Of a stretch of 56,757 nt of DNA, positions 20,491 through 29,326 are shown piece after piece; position 1 is the first letter of the stretch; each line of letters opens with the position of its first letter. Below the pieces are notes generated by a model. That model was given only the letters and a program-made list of their open reading frames with translations. It did not search any database and had not been told where the DNA came from. The position numbers and the translations under genes were made by a program. Location of the stretch: assembly GCA_021850545.1 (NCBI GenBank), contig JAJZLU010000052.1:1-56757 (forward strand), read 5' to 3'. This stretch comes from Thermoplasmata archaeon. Lineage in GTDB: Archaea > Thermoplasmatota > Thermoplasmata > Thermoplasmatales > Thermoplasmataceae.

Positions 20491-21932
20491 TGCATAGGCC
20501 CATTTCAGCCTTATTTTTTCACCTGATTGGATTTGCAGCAGCCCTAATTGCTGTAGAATTTGGCTTCCTTTCTGGTGTTATAATAGTTGATTATAATGTA
20601 GAGTTCCAGTTTTATGCCATATTTGCAATTCTTGGCTTTGCAGTTTTCAGCTCCTGGGCCATTCAGGGGCCAAAATTCAAGGCCCTGATTTCCGCACTGG
20701 TTATATTGTTTTATGGGCTCCTGTTAATCTTTTCAGTACCGTATTATAACCTGACCATAATATTCGCAATCCCTCTGGCCCTTGAACTGCGTGAGTTTCA
20801 CAGGATATTCAGTTTCAGGTCAAGGGAAGGGGCATGGTTAGTATCAATATTGGCTGCCCTCATGGCGATGATCCTGCTCTCAGGGCTGATGAGGCTATTG
20901 CCATCTTCCCAGGGAATTGGCGTGCTTGTTGCCTCTATTTCCGACGATGTAAATCCGGGCGGGACTCCCATACTTTTCCAAGGAGGCCTGGTTTTCTTCA
21001 CCCAGTACCTTGTCTTTTCCATTAGCATACAGGCCCTTGCAATGTTTGCCATCCTCTCGTTCCTGCTGGTGGAAAACTATTTCCTTATCATTTCTTTCGT
21101 AAAGCAAAATTCCAGGAGTGTAATAGGGGGGCAGGTGTCAGGGGCTCTCACTGTTCTAAGCTGCCAGTGCGAGAGCATAACAGCTGCTTTTCCCTCTATT
21201 GTTTCACTAGTGCTTACAGCCGCAGTCGTCCCCCTCATACTGGAAAGCATTGCACTTGTATTTCTGACAAATCTCTTCCTCAGGAGGAAATACCTTCAGG
21301 GGAAACGCTCTGCCGTACTGGATTCAATTTATCCCATAAGGAAGCCGAACAGCTTTCTTATAGTATCTTCGGCCACGATCATTGCTCTTCCAATAATTGA
21401 GACAGCAGGGGTATATTATGGCCTGCAGTCAAGCCTATACTTCTTCGGGAGCTTAGATTTCTTGATGTTAATCGCCGGTGTCTTTTCAGCACTTCTTATT
21501 GAGCGATCAGGGTTTCTCCGTTTCTACCTGGGAAGCAAATTGGCAATTGCCAGCATACTATCCATTTCAACCATATCCATGTTTGCCTGGTTCTATCCTC
21601 CCGTTTCAATATACGCGATAAGCAATGGGGCCGTTTTTGCATTGATGAGCGTAATTAGTTTTGTGGGTGGGGTCCTCGCAGGGCTAGTTTATGTGGGTGT
21701 CGGATTTGAGGGAAGAAAGCTTTTTCTTGAGTTTCTGGCAATGATGTTCACAATGTTTGCAATTTTAGTATTCTACATATCAATACTGACAGGATATGCA
21801 ATATGGCCCTTCTTCGGCATTACTCAGCAGGTTATTTTCAGCATAGCTGTCTGGATCGTAACCCTGCCATTCATGTGGTTTGCAACAAACATTGCCTTGA
21901 ATAACTCGGTGGTAAAGGGGGCGAATTCATAA
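20466..21932 (+). CDS. Polytopic membrane protein of the oxidase operon, unknown function
   Basis: A 488-residue protein with about 12-13 hydrophobic helices and little else. It overlaps ctaB by 25 bp and abuts the next gene, so it belongs to the oxidase operon. In the middle lies a Cys-x-Cys pair followed by an acid (C233-Q-C235-E) at the edge of a helix, a possible metal-binding site. It could help insert haem or copper, or be a transporter. That is inference from position. No named family is recognised. Confidence 0.75.
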   Translation: MSGEFPSLVHRPISALFFHLIGFAAALIAVEFGFLSGVIIVDYNVEFQFYAIFAILGFAVFSSWAIQGPKFKALISALVILFYGLLLIFSVPYYNLTIIFAIPLALELREFHRIFSFRSREGAWLVSILAALMAMILLSGLMRLLPSSQGIGVLVASISDDVNPGGTPILFQGGLVFFTQYLVFSISIQALAMFAILSFLLVENYFLIISFVKQNSRSVIGGQVSGALTVLSCQCESITAAFPSIVSLVLTAAVVPLILESIALVFLTNLFLRRKYLQGKRSAVLDSIYPIRKPNSFLIVSSATIIALPIIETAGVYYGLQSSLYFFGSLDFLMLIAGVFSALLIERSGFLRFYLGSKLAIASILSISTISMFAWFYPPVSIYAISNGAVFALMSVISFVGGVLAGLVYVGVGFEGRKLFLEFLAMMFTMFAILVFYISILTGYAIWPFFGITQQVIFSIAVWIVTLPFMWFATNIALNNSVVKGANS

Positions 21933-22547
21933 ATGGAAGGCAAGCTGGCGAAAGCCTCTCCCTTCCTTCTTGAAGCTGCAATATTTGCCATGTTCTACCT
22001 TATACAGGTGAATGTTTACCTTTATTATCTCTACATTGGGGCTACACCTGTGTTATTCTTTCTAGCTTCCGTTTATTTCAGGGATGTGAGAAAATCAATC
22101 TACGGGGTTTTGCTTAACAAGGACCTTGTAATACTCCTATCCGCCATATTCCTCTGGCTCTTTCTGTTTGCCGCGACCCAAAATGGCCCTCTTTATGTCT
22201 TTGAAACCGCATATTACCCAGTATTTCTTGAGGAATTCAATTTCAGGTTCCTCATAATTACCTTCTTGCGGCGCAGATACAGCTTTGGCCAGTCCATAGT
22301 ACTGCAGGCCCTTCTCTATGCACTGTTCTATTCTAGCTTCCTTCTCTTCTACCCGTCAGGTTTCCCAGGGGTATTTTTCGAGCTGTTCATAATAGATAAC
22401 TTCAGCATGGCAATTGTATATGGTGTTCTGTATTATTTCAGGAAGAATTTCTACATCGCAGCGACCCTGCACCTGAGTCTTTACATGATATCAGTATTTC
22501 TGCCCGCTTCCCTTGGATGGATTCCACAGATAACAACGCCTGTTTAG
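21933..22547 (+). CDS. CPBP-like intramembrane protease family protein
   Basis: A 204-residue membrane protein with about six helices. It carries EExxxR (E100-E101-F-N-F-R105), the hallmark of the CPBP (Abi/Rce1-like) family, and a His in the last helix (H180 in ATLHLSLYM) that could complete a metal-dependent site. It is last in the oxidase operon, directly abutting the previous stop. Members process prenylated or membrane proteins, or act in immunity and maturation. A role in oxidase assembly is only suggested by context. Confidence 0.65.
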   Translation: MEGKLAKASPFLLEAAIFAMFYLIQVNVYLYYLYIGATPVLFFLASVYFRDVRKSIYGVLLNKDLVILLSAIFLWLFLFAATQNGPLYVFETAYYPVFLEEFNFRFLIITFLRRRYSFGQSIVLQALLYALFYSSFLLFYPSGFPGVFFELFIIDNFSMAIVYGVLYYFRKNFYIAATLHLSLYMISVFLPASLGWIPQITTPV

Positions 22548-22936
22548 TCCATTAGCTTCCTGAGTTCATCCGGCACAGGTGTAGGTTTACGGTTCTCATC
22601 TATTGACACCGCAACAATTTTGCCCTCTGCGTAAATCACCGACCCATCACGGTTTGTGATCCTGTGGAGAAAGGTGAAGCTTGTGTTTCCGACGGAATCC
22701 AGGGAGGTTTCCAGAAAAATGTTGTCTTCCATGGTTATGGATTTCCTGAAATCGACTTCAGCCCTGGCAATGACAAACCTTACGTTTCTTGCATCAAAGG
22801 CTGGGAGATACTTTCTGAAATAAAGTACTCTTCCAAGCTCAAAATAAGTAAGGTAAACTGCATTGTTAACATGCCCTAGTGTGTCAAGGTCTCCATACCT
22901 GACCTGTATCTCTGTCCTTAGCAAAGAATCAGCCAT
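22544..22936 (-). CDS. Hotdog-fold acyl-CoA thioesterase (YbgC/FadM type)
   Basis: A 130-residue hotdog-fold protein. The active-site region reads RYGDLDTLGHVNNAVYLTYF, with the conserved Asp, His and Asn of 4-hydroxybenzoyl-CoA thioesterase relatives. It hydrolyses an acyl-CoA whose identity cannot be told. It is the last of three minus-strand genes (CoxG-like, hydrolase-like, thioesterase) and overlaps the middle gene by 8 bp. The 3' end overlaps the convergent CPBP-like gene by 4 bp. Confidence 0.88.
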   Translation of the reverse strand: MADSLLRTEIQVRYGDLDTLGHVNNAVYLTYFELGRVLYFRKYLPAFDARNVRFVIARAEVDFRKSITMEDNIFLETSLDSVGNTSFTFLHRITNRDGSVIYAEGKIVAVSIDENRKPTPVPDELRKLMD

Positions 22937-23498
22937 TAAGGAGAAATCTCTGAATTGAATTAAATGATTGCGTGAATTTCATATAGATGGGGTTTCCCAC
23001 AATGCCCCTAATGTAAGATATCGAAGAGCCGGAAATCAGGTCATGGTACTTCACCGCATCAGGATCATGGTCAAGGCTCCCAGGAGTTGCGGAAATAACA
23101 AGAACAGGGAGCTCAAATCCAGCCATCTTTGTTAAGATGTCTTTCCTGAAAGCCGGATTGACGAAGACAACCTTGCACACATTATTCAACTGGCTGAAAT
23201 TTTCAATAATGTGGGGCGCGAATCCACCCATTGACACAAGAAAAACATTTCCAGGCAGGGAATGCAGTTCATGTAGAACTTCCCCAAAGTTGAAGGTACT
23301 GCCAGGAATGCTATCCTCTGGGGGGAGCAGGACCGTAACATCACGGCCCAATTTACGGAAATTCTCCAGGAGTTTGAGTTCTGCATCATCGGGGGAGGTA
23401 TCACAGAGAATCAATACAGAGTGCTCCAATTTAGGGTCTCCCCCAATATGCAATAGCCTGAGATTGCCAGAAATGCTCTTTTTCTCGGTGAATGGCAT
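22929..23498 (-). CDS. Alpha/beta-hydrolase-like protein
   Basis: A 189-residue soluble protein with an alternating strand-helix pattern. FLVSMGGFAPHIIE resembles a nucleophile elbow with Ser before Met-Gly-Gly but lacking the usual first Gly. LPVLVISATPGSLDHDPDAV looks like the late strand carrying the acid. There is no cap domain and the family assignment is weak. It sits between the CoxG-like gene and the thioesterase and overlaps the latter, so these likely act on a common substrate. Confidence 0.6.
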   Translation of the reverse strand: MPFTEKKSISGNLRLLHIGGDPKLEHSVLILCDTSPDDAELKLLENFRKLGRDVTVLLPPEDSIPGSTFNFGEVLHELHSLPGNVFLVSMGGFAPHIIENFSQLNNVCKVVFVNPAFRKDILTKMAGFELPVLVISATPGSLDHDPDAVKYHDLISGSSISYIRGIVGNPIYMKFTQSFNSIQRFLLNG

Positions 23499-23517
23499 TC
23501 AATCACTTTACGGCGAA

Positions 23518-23967
23518 TCAGGAAGAAAGCTTCTTCTGGAGGTTTTCGAAGAGTTCCTTGATCAATTTCTGAGCCTGGCCGCCAATTAGCCTCTGGCCCA
23601 TTGAACCAAGCCTTCCGCCCACTTTGGCATCAGCTTTCCAGTCCATCTTTGTCTTCCCGCTCGCTTCTGAAAGGTCCATGATGGCATCAAGATCCAGAGT
23701 TCCCCCCATGCCCTGGCCGTTTCCTGTAAGCTTTGCGTGCCTATTCTCATCTCTTTCCACAACCTTGAACTTGATGTTGAAGTCTCCCTTGATAAAAGCC
23801 AGGCCAACCCTGACCACCACAGAATATTCTTCAGGAGAAATCACATTGAGGCTTTTGAAACCCGGGATGCAGGATGATATCTCGTTCGGGTCCATTACTG
23901 CTTTGAAAACTTTTTCACTTGTTGCATCTACTTCAAAAGTACCTTCAAAATTCATTTCAATCGCCAT
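23518..23967 (-). CDS. CoxG-like SRPBCC-family protein
   Basis: A 149-residue START/SRPBCC-fold protein similar to CO dehydrogenase subunit G (CoxG). Features are the start EMNFEGTFEVDATSEKVFKAVMDP, the IPGFKS segment, WKADAKVGGRLGSMGQRLI and a long C-terminal helix. Such proteins bind a hydrophobic ligand, and in CO oxidisers CoxG tethers the enzyme to the membrane. No CO dehydrogenase genes are in the window, so a general lipid or quinone-binding role is possible. It is first in a three-gene operon. Confidence 0.85.
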   Translation of the reverse strand: MAIEMNFEGTFEVDATSEKVFKAVMDPNEISSCIPGFKSLNVISPEEYSVVVRVGLAFIKGDFNIKFKVVERDENRHAKLTGNGQGMGGTLDLDAIMDLSEASGKTKMDWKADAKVGGRLGSMGQRLIGGQAQKLIKELFENLQKKLSS

Positions 23968-24041
23968 TTTAGTGATCTATGTGGCTCTAAAAAACTATTG
24001 TAGGATGAAATTATCAGGTATTGTACAAACAGGGTCGAAAC

Positions 24042-25877
24042 ATGAATCCGAAACCATCCTCACTTGACTTCTATGCATTCATACAAAACTATTCCAACAA
24101 AATAAGCGGTTCCTTCATCAAGAAGGTATACCAGATAGAGGAGACTGACTTCCTTTTCCAGCTTTACAGTTCCACATCAGGCAAGAATTACCTCCTTATC
24201 TCGCTCAAGAAAGGCCTCGTTTTTTATGAAGCTGAGCGCCCAGAAGCTGCGACTCCACTTTCCATGCTTCTGAGGAAATCACTGTCCGAAAGGAGGATTG
24301 TGTCAGTAGAGCAGATCAACTTTGACAGGGTTGTGAAGCTGACACTGCATACAGGGCAGGAAATTATCCTCGAGCTCTTCAGGGACGGGAACTTCATCAT
24401 CACCAATGAAAAGAAGATCGAGTTCGCTTCCGACCAGAGGGAATGGAAGAACAGGAAGATTCTTAAGGGAGAGCCATACCTTCCGCCATCCGCGAACAAC
24501 CCGCTGGAAATAGACGACTTACAGTTTTCGGAAGTTCTGATGCAGAGCAAAGCTTCCCTTGTCCAGACCCTTGCAACAAGGTTGAACCTTGGCGGGGACA
24601 TGGCCGAGGAAGTGCTGTTCAGGCTTGGCGCAGACAAGGACGCCCCGGCTAAAGAGTCATTGGGGCTTGTTGGCAGGATCAGGGCAGGCATAGGCAGTAT
24701 TCTCGAACAGACAAAAGAATGCAGGGCTTACTTTTACCAGGAACAGAGCCTGCTTTCACCAGTGCCAATGCTTCACCTGAAAAAAGAGCCAGACATCCTG
24801 TATGATGATCTTAACAAGGGAATGCTGGAGTATCTCCAGAACCACTATCCATCGGGCGAAACCAAGGACCCCATAACAAGGAGGATAGAATCCATGGAAA
24901 AGAGCATTGAGGAGTTCCAGAAGCAGCGTGAGATCAGTTTTCAGCGTGGAACTGCCATTATGCAATCCCTTGGCAGGTTTGAGACCCTGATACGAAAACT
25001 TTCCAGGGCCAAGGAAAGCCAGGACCTTTCTAAAGTAAAGGAATTTGATGGTTTCACCATATCATCATACAATTCCGCGACCAAGGCAATAGAACTAGAA
25101 GAATCGGGAAACACGATTGTCCTTGATCTAAACATTTCAGCCGGGCAGAATGCAAACAACTATTTCCAGAAATCCAAAGATTTCAAGTCAAAAATAGAAG
25201 GGGCGTACAAGGCCATAGAGGAGACGAAGGCAAAGAGGGTAACAGAAAAGAAGAGTGCCGCAAAGAGCAGGAAAAAGGAATGGTTCGAAATTTACCACTG
25301 GTTCATTTCATCAGAGGATTTCCTCGTAATTTCCGGAAGGGACGCCAAGAGCAATGAGAGGATAGTGAAAAAGCACCTCAAGGAAAAAGATCTCTATGTC
25401 CATGCGGATGTCTACGGGGCCCCAAGCACCATCATTAAGATTGAGGGAAACCGGGAACCAACTGAGCAAACAATAAGGGAAGCCTGTGCATTTGCCATTT
25501 CATTTTCAAGAGCGTGGCCTGCAGGAGTCAGTTCCGGCGCAGCATACTGGGTTTACCCATCCCAGGTCAGCAAGACCCCGGAATCAGGTGAATATGTATC
25601 CACAGGCTCATGGATCGTCAGGGGAAAGAGAAACTACCTTTTTGACCTGCCTATGAAACTTGCGATTTTCATAAAAGAGTACAAAGGCGAATCCAAGGCA
25701 ATGGCTTTCCCTGCGCTTCAAGATGCCAGCCTTCCAGAAAACACGGTTATCATAACGCCAGGAGACGAGAAGAGAAACTCTGTGTCCCAGAAAATATCAA
25801 AGAAGTTTGGCGTGCCCATGGAGGAAATTGATCCAATACTTCCTCCGGGCAACTCAACAATCGTTTCAGGACTTTAG
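24042..25877 (+). CDS. NFACT-family ribosome quality control protein (Rqc2/RqcH-like)
   Basis: A 611-residue protein of the NEMF/Rqc2/RqcH/FbpA family. NFACT-N starts with SLDFYAFIQNYSNKISGSFIKKVYQ and includes LLISLKKG. A helical, charged central part (about residues 280-420) forms the coiled-coil region. The NFACT-R domain has WFISSEDFLVISGRDAKSNE and DLYVHADVYGAPSTIIK. Family members bind split 60S/50S subunits with peptidyl-tRNA and add C-terminal tails to stalled chains. The ATG at 24042 is preferred to a TTG at 24021. It overlaps the convergent isomerase gene by 12 bp. Confidence 0.9.
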   Translation: MNPKPSSLDFYAFIQNYSNKISGSFIKKVYQIEETDFLFQLYSSTSGKNYLLISLKKGLVFYEAERPEAATPLSMLLRKSLSERRIVSVEQINFDRVVKLTLHTGQEIILELFRDGNFIITNEKKIEFASDQREWKNRKILKGEPYLPPSANNPLEIDDLQFSEVLMQSKASLVQTLATRLNLGGDMAEEVLFRLGADKDAPAKESLGLVGRIRAGIGSILEQTKECRAYFYQEQSLLSPVPMLHLKKEPDILYDDLNKGMLEYLQNHYPSGETKDPITRRIESMEKSIEEFQKQREISFQRGTAIMQSLGRFETLIRKLSRAKESQDLSKVKEFDGFTISSYNSATKAIELEESGNTIVLDLNISAGQNANNYFQKSKDFKSKIEGAYKAIEETKAKRVTEKKSAAKSRKKEWFEIYHWFISSEDFLVISGRDAKSNERIVKKHLKEKDLYVHADVYGAPSTIIKIEGNREPTEQTIREACAFAISFSRAWPAGVSSGAAYWVYPSQVSKTPESGEYVSTGSWIVRGKRNYLFDLPMKLAIFIKEYKGESKAMAFPALQDASLPENTVIITPGDEKRNSVSQKISKKFGVPMEEIDPILPPGNSTIVSGL

Positions 25878-26792
25878 CCTTTCCTTGAGCTCGGTTAAGA
25901 CAGAAACGTCCTCCGGGTCAATTTTCCTCATATTGCCGAGGTGGTATGAGACATAGTCCCCGGCATGGACAAGGTAGAACAGCTTCTCAAGGACAGTGTC
26001 CCCCTTTGGCTGTATTGTTATGTATTCTGTGGAAGTAATTTCCGATGTAAACCTCACCCTTTTCTCTATCTGGCCTGTGGACCCGCCGAAAACCAGGAAG
26101 GAAAAATTCTCCTTGCCATAAGTGTGCTTGAACGGAATGGCATCATTATGATCGAGTTCGGGAAAATAGGCTGAAAATGCCAGAATCTTTGAATTCTCAT
26201 TGAACTGGGTCTTCCAGCGGTATGCAACCCACCTGAATGGCGGATAGCCCAGAACGTAAGGGATGCTCCTTCTGCCAAATATCTTCCCCGCAACATCCTT
26301 TTCGTTGCTGTTGTTTGTGTCCATGTCTGAAAGCAGCCTCGAAATCCTATCATATTGGGCCTCATCAGAAGTAATGAATGTACTGAGGAATGGTTTTATG
26401 AGGTAACCAAGCGCTGCTCTTGGCTGGTAACCTTTTGGGACAACAACCGTTTCGGCACCAAGTTCTGAAAGTTCTCCGCCCGATGTAATAAGCCTTACCT
26501 GGCATCCGCGCCTCATGGCTTCCTTTGTGGCCGCAACAGTCTCTTCAGTATTGCCTGAATAGCTTATGCCGACAAACAGTGTATCCCTGTCAGCATAAGA
26601 TGGAAGGCCATAGTCGCTGACAACCTGAACTGGGGCTTTGTCATAAATTTCAGAAAAAATGCTTCCGGCAATTCCGGAGCCTCCCATGCCTGAAATCACA
26701 ATATTCTTGAATGGGCTCAACTCGCCAAAGTTTGCCTTGAATTTTACCTGCCTGCTGAAGTCCCTAAGCTGGTCTTCAAAATTCATGTACAT
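25866..26792 (-). CDS. Bifunctional phosphoglucose/phosphomannose isomerase
   Basis: A 308-residue SIS-fold isomerase of the archaeal PGI/PMI family, interconverting glucose- or mannose-6-phosphate with fructose-6-phosphate. The first SIS domain has VISGMGGSGIAGS and VGISYSGNTEETV, which bind the phosphate. PKGYQPRAALGYL follows, and HNDAIPFKH contains a conserved catalytic His. Length is typical. It stands downstream of a tiny membrane-protein gene on the same strand. Confidence 0.9.
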   Translation of the reverse strand: MYMNFEDQLRDFSRQVKFKANFGELSPFKNIVISGMGGSGIAGSIFSEIYDKAPVQVVSDYGLPSYADRDTLFVGISYSGNTEETVAATKEAMRRGCQVRLITSGGELSELGAETVVVPKGYQPRAALGYLIKPFLSTFITSDEAQYDRISRLLSDMDTNNSNEKDVAGKIFGRRSIPYVLGYPPFRWVAYRWKTQFNENSKILAFSAYFPELDHNDAIPFKHTYGKENFSFLVFGGSTGQIEKRVRFTSEITSTEYITIQPKGDTVLEKLFYLVHAGDYVSYHLGNMRKIDPEDVSVLTELKERLKS

Positions 26793-26850
26793 TCATCGGT
26801 ACTGAATATAATATATTAACAGTCACAAGGGGGGGAATAAATTGGGAATT

Positions 26851-26943
26851 TTAAAACGGCTTGATAACAACAGAGTAACCGAAGGCAGCAGTTACAATTG
26901 CCGTTACTACGATAACCAGTTTTATTTTAGTGTCAGCTGTCAT
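26851..26943 (-). CDS. Candidate 30-residue single-helix membrane protein
   Basis: ATG to TAA encodes 30 residues: a short charged start (MTADTKIK), an uninterrupted hydrophobic helix (LVIVVTAIVTAAFGYSVVI) and a KPF end. A minus-strand TATA box, AATAAATATA (plus strand 26963-26972), is centred about 24 bp before the ATG, as for leaderless genes here. It lies between the LigB-like gene and the PGI/PMI gene, all on the same strand, with 58 bp to the latter. No homologue is known to me. The opposite-strand reading of this region shows no protein-like features. Confidence 0.5.
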   Translation of the reverse strand: MTADTKIKLVIVVTAIVTAAFGYSVVIKPF

Positions 26944-26962
26944 TGGTATGAAATATTCGTGA

Positions 26963-26972
26963 TATATTTATT
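26963..26972 (-). promoter_or_regulatory. TATA box of the tiny membrane-protein gene
   Basis: AATAAATATA on the minus strand, about 24 bp upstream of the ATG at 26943. Confidence 0.45.
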
Positions 26973-27039
26973 AGTTTTTCCGAATTATGCAATTACCCAT
27001 CCATTTCTGGTTTCGATTCCCTCGCTTTTCTTCTATTGA

Positions 27040-27825
27040 TCAAACAAGGTGCGCAAGCAGCATCCCAAAATAATGTTCAATGTAATGGTAATCCAGTTCA
27101 CTTCTCTTCCCCGTGTGGTCCATGATGCCCTTCAATATCAGCATGTTCCAGAAACTGTCGGGCTTGGCCTTATCCACGAAATCATGAGACAGGCTCAGCA
27201 GGGGAGAGAAGTCAGAATTCTTCACGCATTCCTCAACAAGGTCTTCATATGGCCCTGCCTCCGGGGCGTAACCGTAAATTCCGTCAGGGGCATGAGTGTG
27301 CGCCTGGTCCGCACTTATGATTATTGTGACCTTCTGTTCATATTGTTCTGAGACACTAGCCAGGGTTTTCCCGAAATCCACAAGGCCATTAAGGTTCCAG
27401 AATCTCGGCTGTCCGATTGATACTATTCTCTTTCTCCCAAAGAATATTAGAGGTATAACGGTTCCAAAGTCCAGAGGGAAAACAGAAAGAGGGCCGGAAT
27501 TGGTGATAAAAGATACCTCCTGGGCCAGCCTGCTTGAACCAGCAATGGTAGAAGCAAGAACCCGGTCAGTCTCATACTTCCTCCTTATCTTCCTGGTCTT
27601 GAGTGAAAGGGATCCATTGAGGTACTGTGTGTTAATGACGCCTATGGAATCACTTAGTTTCAGCCCATGTGGGCTGATTATCACTATGGTATCGGAATCA
27701 TCGCCCGCTGTTATTTCTCTTATTTTCTCCCATAGCTCAATGCTTTCTCTGTTGGGATGGTCGATAATTTCATCCCCATGCGGTATCACGAAGACATTTT
27801 GAAGTGTCAATGCAGTATAATGCAT
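27040..27825 (-). CDS. LigB-like class III extradiol dioxygenase-family protein
   Basis: A 261-residue protein of the LigB superfamily, which uses non-haem iron to open catechol-type rings. VFVIPHGDEI at the N-terminus and IIISPHGLKLSD carry the metal-type histidines. FPLDFGTVIPLIFF and ISADQAHTHAPDGIYGYAPE (His and acid) match the catalytic core. A related branch of the fold (MEMO) is non-enzymatic. The PHG and AHTHA motifs favour a dioxygenase-like site, but the substrate is unknown. It appears monocistronic. Confidence 0.75.
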   Translation of the reverse strand: MHYTALTLQNVFVIPHGDEIIDHPNRESIELWEKIREITAGDDSDTIVIISPHGLKLSDSIGVINTQYLNGSLSLKTRKIRRKYETDRVLASTIAGSSRLAQEVSFITNSGPLSVFPLDFGTVIPLIFFGRKRIVSIGQPRFWNLNGLVDFGKTLASVSEQYEQKVTIIISADQAHTHAPDGIYGYAPEAGPYEDLVEECVKNSDFSPLLSLSHDFVDKAKPDSFWNMLILKGIMDHTGKRSELDYHYIEHYFGMLLAHLV

Positions 27826-27936
27826 AACAAACCTATAAGAAATTCCGCCATATTCAAATAATAAAATTTCAATCCATATGGGTGCGCCAGCGGTGTACTG
27901 CAGGTAAAATTCAGTAACCCTCCGACTTGAAAAAGT

Positions 27937-27945
27937 CTATATATG
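27937..27945 (+). promoter_or_regulatory. Upstream TATA box of the EF-1alpha gene
   Basis: CTATATATG lies about 100 bp before the EF-1alpha ATG. A second box, CTTATATGC, lies at 27995-28003, so transcription may start near 27965 and near 28025. Confidence 0.45.
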
Positions 27946-27966
27946 CTGCAAAGTATTCGGGTAAGG

Positions 27967-27983
27967 TCTTAAGGGTCTTAAGA
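27967..27983 (+). promoter_or_regulatory. Stem-loop / tandem repeat in the EF-1alpha leader
   Basis: TCTTAAG-GGT-CTTAAGA is an inverted repeat with a 7-bp stem and 3-nt loop. The same stretch is also a direct repeat of GGTCTTAAG (27965-27973 and 27974-27982). It falls at the expected start of the upstream transcript, so it could be an operator or a leader hairpin. Confidence 0.35.
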
Positions 27984-28040
27984 GAATTAAAGCCCTTATA
28001 TGCAAAAACCGTATCTAGGTAAAAGATTAGGTGAAAATAG

Positions 28041-29315
28041 ATGGCACAAGCAAAACCACACGTAAACTTGGTAACAATCGGTCACGTAGATCATGGAAAG
28101 TCCACCCTGGTGGGAAGACTTCTCTTTGAACATGGTGAAATTCCAGCCCATATTATTGAAGAATACAGAAAGCAGTCTGAAGAAAAGGGAAAGGCAACTT
28201 TTGAGTTCGCCTGGGTCATGGATAAGTACAAGGAAGAGAGAGAAAGAGGAGTTACTATCGATCTTTCACACAGAAAGTTCGAGACAGACAAGTATTATTT
28301 CACAATTATAGATGCTCCAGGTCACAGGGACTTTGTTAAGAACATGATCACTGGAACAAGCCAGGCAGATGCTGCAATGCTTGTAGTATCAGCAAGGGAA
28401 GGAGAAGGCATCATGGCACAGACCAGGGAGCACGCTTTCCTTTCAAGAACACTTGGTGTCCAACAGCTCATAGTATTGATCAACAAGATGGATGCAGTAC
28501 AGCCCCCATACAACCAGAACAGGTATGAGGAAGTCAAGAAAGATGTAGAGAAACTGCTTGCATCAATTGGATACAGGAATGTTCCAATTATTCCAATCAG
28601 CGGATACAAGGGAGACAATATCCTGAAGAAATCAGAAAACCTCAAGTGGTACAACGGCCCAACACTCATTGATGCCCTTGATGCCCTGAAACTCCCAGAG
28701 AAGCCTATTGACAAGCCTCTCAGACTTCCAATACAGGATGTCTATTCCATTACGGGAATCGGTACAGTGCCTGTAGGAAGAATTGAGACTGGTATCATAA
28801 AGATCGGAGACAAGGTTGTTTTCCAGCCGGCAGACAAGCAGGGTGAAGTCAAGTCAATTGAAATGCACCACGAAAATATGCCTTCTGCAGAGCCAGGAGA
28901 CAACATTGGTTTCAATGTAAGGGGAATCGCAAAGAACGACATCAAGAGAGGAGATGTTTGTGGTCCCGTCAGCAACCCGCCAACAGTTGTGAAGTCATTC
29001 ACAGCCCAGGTCGTAGTGCTGAACCACCCCAGCGTTATCGCAAACGGATACAAGCCTGTGTTCCATATACACACAACACAGATAGCCTGCAGATTTGAGC
29101 ACATCGTCAAGACACTCAATCCAAAGGATGGCACAACCCTGAAAGAGAATCCTGACTTCATCAAGACAGGAGACATCGCAATAGTCAAGGTTGTTCCAGA
29201 CCGCCCATTCGTTATAGAAAAGGTTTCAGAAATACCCCAGCTGGGAAGGTTTGCCATTAGGGATATGGGCCAGACCGTTGCTGCTGGGCAGTGCATTGAC
29301 GTAGAAGTAAAGTAA
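28041..29315 (+). CDS. tuf: Translation elongation factor EF-1alpha
   Basis: The 424-residue GTPase delivering aminoacyl-tRNA to the ribosome. G motifs are GHVDHGKST (residues 14-22), DAPGHRDF and NKMD. The beta-barrel domains follow ([14 protein letters not shown] and the tRNA-contacting C-terminal domain). The sequence is clearly archaeal and strongly like Thermoplasmatales versions. AGGTGA precedes the ATG by about 6 bp. It is followed within 12 bp by uS10, the classical archaeal pair. Confidence 0.98.
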   Translation: MAQAKPHVNLVTIGHVDHGKSTLVGRLLFEHGEIPAHIIEEYRKQSEEKGKATFEFAWVMDKYKEERERGVTIDLSHRKFETDKYYFTIIDAPGHRDFVKNMITGTSQADAAMLVVSAREGEGIMAQTREHAFLSRTLGVQQLIVLINKMDAVQPPYNQNRYEEVKKDVEKLLASIGYRNVPIIPISGYKGDNILKKSENLKWYNGPTLIDALDALKLPEKPIDKPLRLPIQDVYSITGIGTVPVGRIETGIIKIGDKVVFQPADKQGEVKSIEMHHENMPSAEPGDNIGFNVRGIAKNDIKRGDVCGPVSNPPTVVKSFTAQVVVLNHPSVIANGYKPVFHIHTTQIACRFEHIVKTLNPKDGTTLKENPDFIKTGDIAIVKVVPDRPFVIEKVSEIPQLGRFAIRDMGQTVAAGQCIDVEVK

Positions 29316-29326
29316 GGTGATTGGGA

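Noticed and set aside
26842-27039. A 65-residue plus-strand frame between PGI/PMI and LigB-like genes
   Set aside because: Its sequence is low-complexity and unprotein-like. The minus strand holds a better-supported small membrane protein with a TATA box.
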